A stretch of DNA of 64,000 bases, taken from positions 40,729,001-40,793,000 of the forward strand of contig NC_037090.1 of assembly GCF_002994745.2 (NCBI RefSeq), read 5' to 3'. The translations under genes were made by a program, and so were the position numbers. Source of the DNA: Rosa chinensis (Eukaryota; Streptophyta; Magnoliopsida; Rosales; Rosaceae). The first letter of the stretch is position 1, and the number at the start of each line of letters is the position of its first letter. Under the pieces are notes generated by a model, which saw only the letters and a list, made by a program, of their open reading frames with translations, made no database searches and was not told where the DNA came from. Below are positions 59,601 to 64,000 of this stretch, piece after piece.

Positions 59601-60066
59601 AAAGGATAAAAATCCCAAAACTAATGATATGGACTTCTATGGTGTCATACAACAAATATGGGAGCTGGACTACTACAAGTTTAGGGTACCGTTGTTTAAA
59701 TGTGATTGGGTTGAGAATGTTAGGGGCATTAAAGTAGATGAACTAGGGTTCACATTGGTAAATCTGAATAGGAAAGGTCATCTTAATGATGCTTTTGTCT
59801 TAGCTAGCCATGTTAAGCAAATAGTTTACATTGAGGATCCCCTCGATGCTCAATGGTCAGTGGTAGTAAGGGTGCCAGATAGAGACTATCAAGGGGCTGA
59901 TTCGGATGAGGAGTTAGAAGATATTGAAGTAGAACAACAGCCATTTGAAGCAACAATGCCATCCATCGAGACTTTTGATAATATAGATGGTGATCAGCAT
60001 AGCAATTATATGCGTCCTGGAGATGAAGCAATATGGGTGCAAAATGACTGCAATGAACGTGGCTGA
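56623..60066 (+). CDS. CACTA transposase, TNP2 type, three exons
   Basis: The product cuts and joins the CACTA termini in the nucleus. Exons are 56623-59099, 59202-59307 and 59398-60066; introns start GTAAGT and GTATGT and end in AG. They join in frame to 1083 codons plus stop. The start is the first ATG of the long frame (MDKSWMHADRR). Domains in order: a transposase-associated zinc-type domain at about 30-75 (CPCLKC, DHIFWNGI, YKHWRWHGE); a transposase_21/TNP2 catalytic domain at about 155-540 with LALSSDGFNPH, LLISGPKQPGNDID and HNLDVMHIEKNC, which contain likely acidic catalytic residues; a DUF4218-type domain from about 630 (KSHDCHTIMQILLPVALR); and a DUF4216-type domain near 942 (GVIQQIWELDYYKF). 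The C-terminus is acidic. There is no internal stop and the length is normal for plant TNP2. It is followed 290 bp later by the second element gene in the same direction. Confidence 0.92.
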
Positions 60067-60356
60067 GGGAAAAAAAACATTTAGTGAAAGTTGTTTGTTC
60101 GTGATTGATTTGTTTTAGAATGCCTATATATATGTACTGATGTGTTTGATGAAACATGTATATTAACACTTCTAATTATGTTAGTTATTTCATTGTCTTC
60201 TGTGTTGTTTAATTTTGAGTTGCATTGTGTTTGTAATTTCATTGCTTTATGTGTTTGTTATTTCATTGTTTTATGTGTTTTTGTTTCATTTGTTTATTCA
60301 CATTAATTGTTAACATATAATATGGGGCTAACTTTGTTTATTGTGTATTGCAGGTC

Positions 60357-63300
60357 ATGGCTCCATCTGCAAGCACATCGAAAGTTGCTAGATCTATAGC
60401 CTTAAGGATAAAGGCGGTGCAGATGAAACGTAGTAGAAAAACCGTATCTGAACCACCTATTACTTCTCCAAATCGTAAACCTGCTACCCCCAAGAAAGCT
60501 GAAGCAAGACTGACAGAAGCCAACAAGGCTACCCTCCCTAGGAGAAGTCCGCGAAAACATAAAGCTACTCAGTCCAGCAAGGATGCGTCCGCCAGGAGAA
60601 GTATGCCACCGCCTAAAGCAGGAAATTCCAAGAAGGCTGTGGCAGCAAAGAAGTCATCGTCCGGTCATAAGTCTGCAAAGAGCAAGTCATCAGAGGATTC
60701 GGATGATGATGATGATAACATCACTGGTGGATTGAGGTTGCTTAAGCGAGGGATGGTAACCATGAATAAAATTACTAGGCGACTGATTCGAGGAAAGAAG
60801 CTAAAGGTGAATTCTAATGCTGATGGGGAGCCAATTGGGAAGGCAGCTAAGGAGATGCAGTCATACATTGGGGTGTTGGCACGCACCAAGATCCCAATAT
60901 CTATAAATGATTGGAGAAATGTGCCTTTGGATGAAAAAGACAAGATTTGGAATAGTATTCAGGTAAACAATCAGTCTATATATAAGTTGTTGCTAGCTGT
61001 TCACTGATTTACATTTCATTATTCTTATTTTTTTCAAAAAATAGTAATTAAAGCTATGATACTTTGTATTCGTTAATGTGTAGGATGCTTATGTGGTGCC
61101 AAAAGAATGGAAGAAATTGGTGATTACATCAGCCGACCATAAATGGAGAGAGTTCAAGAGCAAACTAACGAACTGGTACATTATTCCCTATCTGGATTCT
61201 CCTGAACTTTTACAGTTCCCTCCAGATGATTATCGATCCATTAAGGTATCTGAATGGAATACGTTCGTGGCTGATAGAACTTCACAACAATTTCAGGTTT
61301 GTCTAATACCATACTTGGACAATGCAGTTGTGGAACAGTTTATGCATTATTAGTTAGTGTTTATGCAGATACTAAAATATAATGCATAATTCTATATATG
61401 CTTTATAGGTACTCCGTGAAAAGCAGAAAAAAAATAGGAAGGAGAATAAGTATCCTCATCGAATGTCACTGAAAGGATATGCTAACTTCCAAGAAGAACT
61501 GGTCAGTATTCGTCTTACAAATCTATTTACAATATATTTGTTATTCTTTTCGGTTTACACCAAACTGATCATGATGTCACACGTATCTATTCATATTTAT
61601 AGGCTGAAAAAATACCGATTGAAGAATTGGATCTTGCTACGATGTGGATAAAGGCCCGGCAAGACAAGAGCGGCAACTTCAAAGGGCCAGCAGTGAAGAA
61701 GAAGGTCGAAAAAATTGTAAGTTCAGTTTTTTGTAATTGTTTATTACTTGTTCTGCCTTTTTTTTTTCCAGGTTTTGTATCCTAAGGATAATTTTTGTGT
61801 GCTGTGATTGATGTCTATATCAGGAAAGTTTGAAGAGGAAAGTGTTTGAAGGAGAAATCAACCCTGAAGGAACAGATGATGTTCTGACTTTGGCGTTGGG
61901 AAATCCTGAGTATCCTGGTAGGGTACGTGGTGTTGGTGGCTTCGTCAAGCCTTCGGCATATTTTCATCTACCTAAACGCCAAATGCTAAATGTAGAAGAT
62001 AGTGTCAGGGTAAGTGTTAAGAAGATACTAGCAGAAGAGAAAGAAAATATCATTGCTCAGGAAAGAGCCAAATGGGAGTTGGAGATGGAGCAACAAATTG
62101 CTAGGGAAAGAGCCGCTTGGGAGGAAAGGTTTCAGAAGTTAGAAGCGATGGTTAATGGGAAAGAGATGCCAGCTGACTCACCCAAACCTGTGACACCGTT
62201 GAATGATTTAGGCTCTGGCCAAGGCAGCTGTTCAAGGCACCTTGAAAAGGCTAGTTTGAAAGCTATTGAAATTGAAGCTACCAAAACTGCCAAGAAGAAG
62301 TTAGATTTAAGGGAGGACCAGCAGAAAGTAGTTGAGGAGAATGAAGTCTTTGTGGATGGGGAGCTGAACATCAAACTAACCTCGATTATTGAGGAGGAGG
62401 TTAGAAATGATTTAACTCCGAAAAAAAATGCAGTTGTGGAGCAAGTGCAAGTGCCTGTAATTAATCGCTACCCTAGCTTTACTTTCTTTTTCCTTACAAT
62501 TAGTTTTCTTTTCTTTTTCTTTACAATTACATTTCAACAACCATATTGATGACATTGCTGCCTGAAATGTGACTAATGCTTACATATTTTTTGGTTTGAA
62601 TTAGCAGGTTCAGTCCACCAATATTGTCCAGTCATGGTGTAAACTTGCGATAGATTCATTGGACAACATAGTGGCTGAAGGAACGATCATTCAAGTGGAT
62701 GTTGACTCCAGCAAGCAAACTATCCATGGTGTTCCATTGGCTGAGGAAAATGTCCGAGTATCGATCACCAAATCTATTGTTGCTAATGCTTTGCTACCAA
62801 TTCCTATTAATGATGAGATTCTGTTTGTCCGCGATGCAATTGGTACATGCATTGCTTGGCCTAGAGACTGGGTTATACCCACTGCAACTGATGCAAAGGT
62901 AATGTAGTTTGCTTAAATTCATTTTTAACCTTTTCATTCTTACCAAAATGACCATGTGAGCTGCTATATTACATGATATAGAAATACTAATCATGCAATG
63001 TTATTTTTTATATCAATTGCAGCGGGAAAAGATTAAGGTTGTGAGGAGGAAAAAGAAGGATATATATGATGATTTTTTTGATCATGATGATTTGGACAAG
63101 CTGCCACCCAATTTGCCTCCACCACTTAAGACGTTGGCCACATGGGCTAATGATAACTTGAAGGATGGGATCACCATCCACACAACCTTAGGCGAGGAAT
63201 TATTTGGATATCTAAAAAAGGTCGCCATCTTCAGAAGGGATGTGTATGCCATGACCAACATGAAGGAGGTTTCTGCCGGCTGCATTGTGATGTATATGAG

Positions 63301-64000
63301 GTTTGTAATGCATTTTAAATGAAGCTGTTAATTCAGTGTTATTGAATGATATTTTGAGACTTGTGGTTTTACAGCTTCCTTTATCAAGTGTTGAAGAAAT
63401 CGAAGATGCTTGACATGATTGGCTTCGTAGATCCTGCTAATACTGGTATCATTGGCTGTGGAAATCCGACTGAAGGGGCTCGTTCTTTGTCAGTTTCTTA
63501 TGAAAGAGGGAAGCCTGGTCAGATTTTTTTGGTCCCCTATAATTCAGGGTACGAAAGCTTCATTCATGCATTTTTGTTTTTGTAAATATTGACTTCTGAT
63601 CTCATAAATATAGCAATGCAAGTACCTAAATTAGATTCGTGTTGGTATTGATTATCATAAATTTGAATGCCAGCGGTCATTGGATGTTGACGGTGGCAAA
63701 CCCCACTGAAGAAGTTGTGTATTTCATGGATCCGCTAAAGAGGCGACTCATCACCGGTGAATGGAGAACTATTGTGGACAAGTGAGTGCAGCTAGCTTGT
63801 TGGTTTTTTGTTGGTATTATGTACAAAACGGTTTAGTCCTCTTTTTTTTGGAGATATCGATTCTCAATTTATAAGTTGTTAGTTTCATCATAATTTTGTG
63901 TATTTTGTTGTTGAAGCTCCATCAAAATATTCAATGCCCAAAAACATAGGAAAGGCCGAAAGACAGTTCAATGGAAAAACTGTGCAGTATGTGTTCCCCA
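60357..64000 (+). CDS. CACTA second gene: plant transposase (Ptta/En-Spm) domain fused to Ulp1-like protease, partial
   Basis: Ten exons are readable: 60357-60962, 61084-61296, 61409-61501, 61603-61716, 61824-62456, 62608-62898, 63023-63300, 63375-63548, 63674-63781 and 63917 onward. All introns are GT-AG and the frame is continuous. The order is: a basic Ser/Lys/Pro-rich N-terminus with likely nuclear signals and an acidic SSEDSDDDDD patch; a plant transposase domain over exons 1-4 (WRNVPLDEKDKIW, KWREFKSKLTNWYI, NRKENKYPHRMSLKGYANFQ); a coiled coil in exon 5 (many Glu/Arg/Ala, about residues 395-445); a DUF8039-like domain in exon 6 (AIGTCIAWPRDW); and a C48 (Ulp1/SUMO-protease) fold whose histidine is in GHWMLTVANP (about residue 802) and aspartate in YFMDPLKRR. 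The catalytic cysteine region lies past the window end. It probably combines the TNPA-like DNA-binding role with a protease. An upstream acceptor TTGCAG ends just before the ATG, so a 5' leader intron is likely. Confidence 0.85.

Larger units (their letters stand above)
52315..64000 (+). mobile_element. CACTA (En/Spm) DNA transposon, left end to beyond the window
   Basis: The left terminus CACTATGCCAAAAAAGCC is followed by TCAGACGACA subterminal motifs, including a 13-bp perfect hairpin (arms 52348-52360 and 52369-52381, 8-bp loop). The element then carries a 4 kb leader, a TNP2-type transposase gene (56623-60066) and a second gene with a plant-transposase domain and a Ulp1-like protease (from 60357). 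All exons found are open and every junction has GT...AG. The right end lies outside the window. It sits in the interior of the gypsy derivative from 48387. The three bases CAT before the terminus are the likely 3-bp TSD. It may be autonomous. Confidence 0.88.

Overview
The window looks like plant nuclear DNA from a eudicot. It is AT-rich and intron-bearing, with very few intact genes. It holds relics of plant genes (a CDKF;1-like kinase, a SKIP17-like F-box protein) and plant retrotransposon types: tRNA-Asp-primed Ty3/gypsy, a Ty1/copia element, an L1-type LINE with RNase H, and CACTA. I cannot name the species. Rosaceae is only a weak guess. Most of the window is nested transposable elements; the only apparently intact coding units belong to one CACTA transposon.

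Layout. 1-5.3 kb: an F-box gene fragment (minus strand), a degenerate CACTA end, an unassigned GC-rich patch, an LTR fragment and a second CACTA-like end. 5.9-8.5 kb: a coding-free LTR-like element with a 5-bp target duplication (TSD). 8.5-11.1 kb: no gene I can support. 11.1-15.05 kb: an old LTR fragment split by a younger solo LTR (TSD CCATC). 15.05-24.8 kb: a gypsy element with a 2.17 kb 5' LTR, a tRNA-Asp primer site, a broken gag and no pol, whose 3' internal part is duplicated around another solo LTR. 24.8-25.7 kb: a rearranged solo-LTR fragment with a perfect 29-bp inverted repeat. 25.7-33.9 kb: a minus-strand LTR split by a LINE (TSD about 14 bp), which is itself split inside its RNase H domain by a solo LTR (TSD GTTTT). 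34.0-36.5 kb: a fifth coding-free LTR-like element. 37.0-43.5 kb: a complete-length but decayed copia element on the minus strand (TSD TATAG). 44.2-47.6 kb: exon-like pieces of an unidentified minus-strand gene. 47.9-48.4 kb: a CDKF;1-like kinase pseudogene. 48.4-52.3 kb: a coding-free gypsy derivative (5' LTR, primer site, polypurine-like tract). 52.3 kb to the window end: a CACTA (En/Spm) transposon with a three-exon TNP2-type transposase and a second gene of at least ten exons joining a plant-transposase domain, a coiled coil and a Ulp1-like protease.

How it fits together. The nesting gives relative ages. The CACTA element sits in the 48.4 kb gypsy derivative, which sits in the kinase pseudogene. 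The 30.4 kb solo LTR is younger than the LINE, which is younger than the LTR it splits. Five coding-free elements of 2.5-2.8 kb share TGT...CA-type ends and flanking 5-bp duplications. None keeps an internal region, so solo-LTR formation appears efficient here, or these are an unusual non-coding element family. All boundaries were read by eye.
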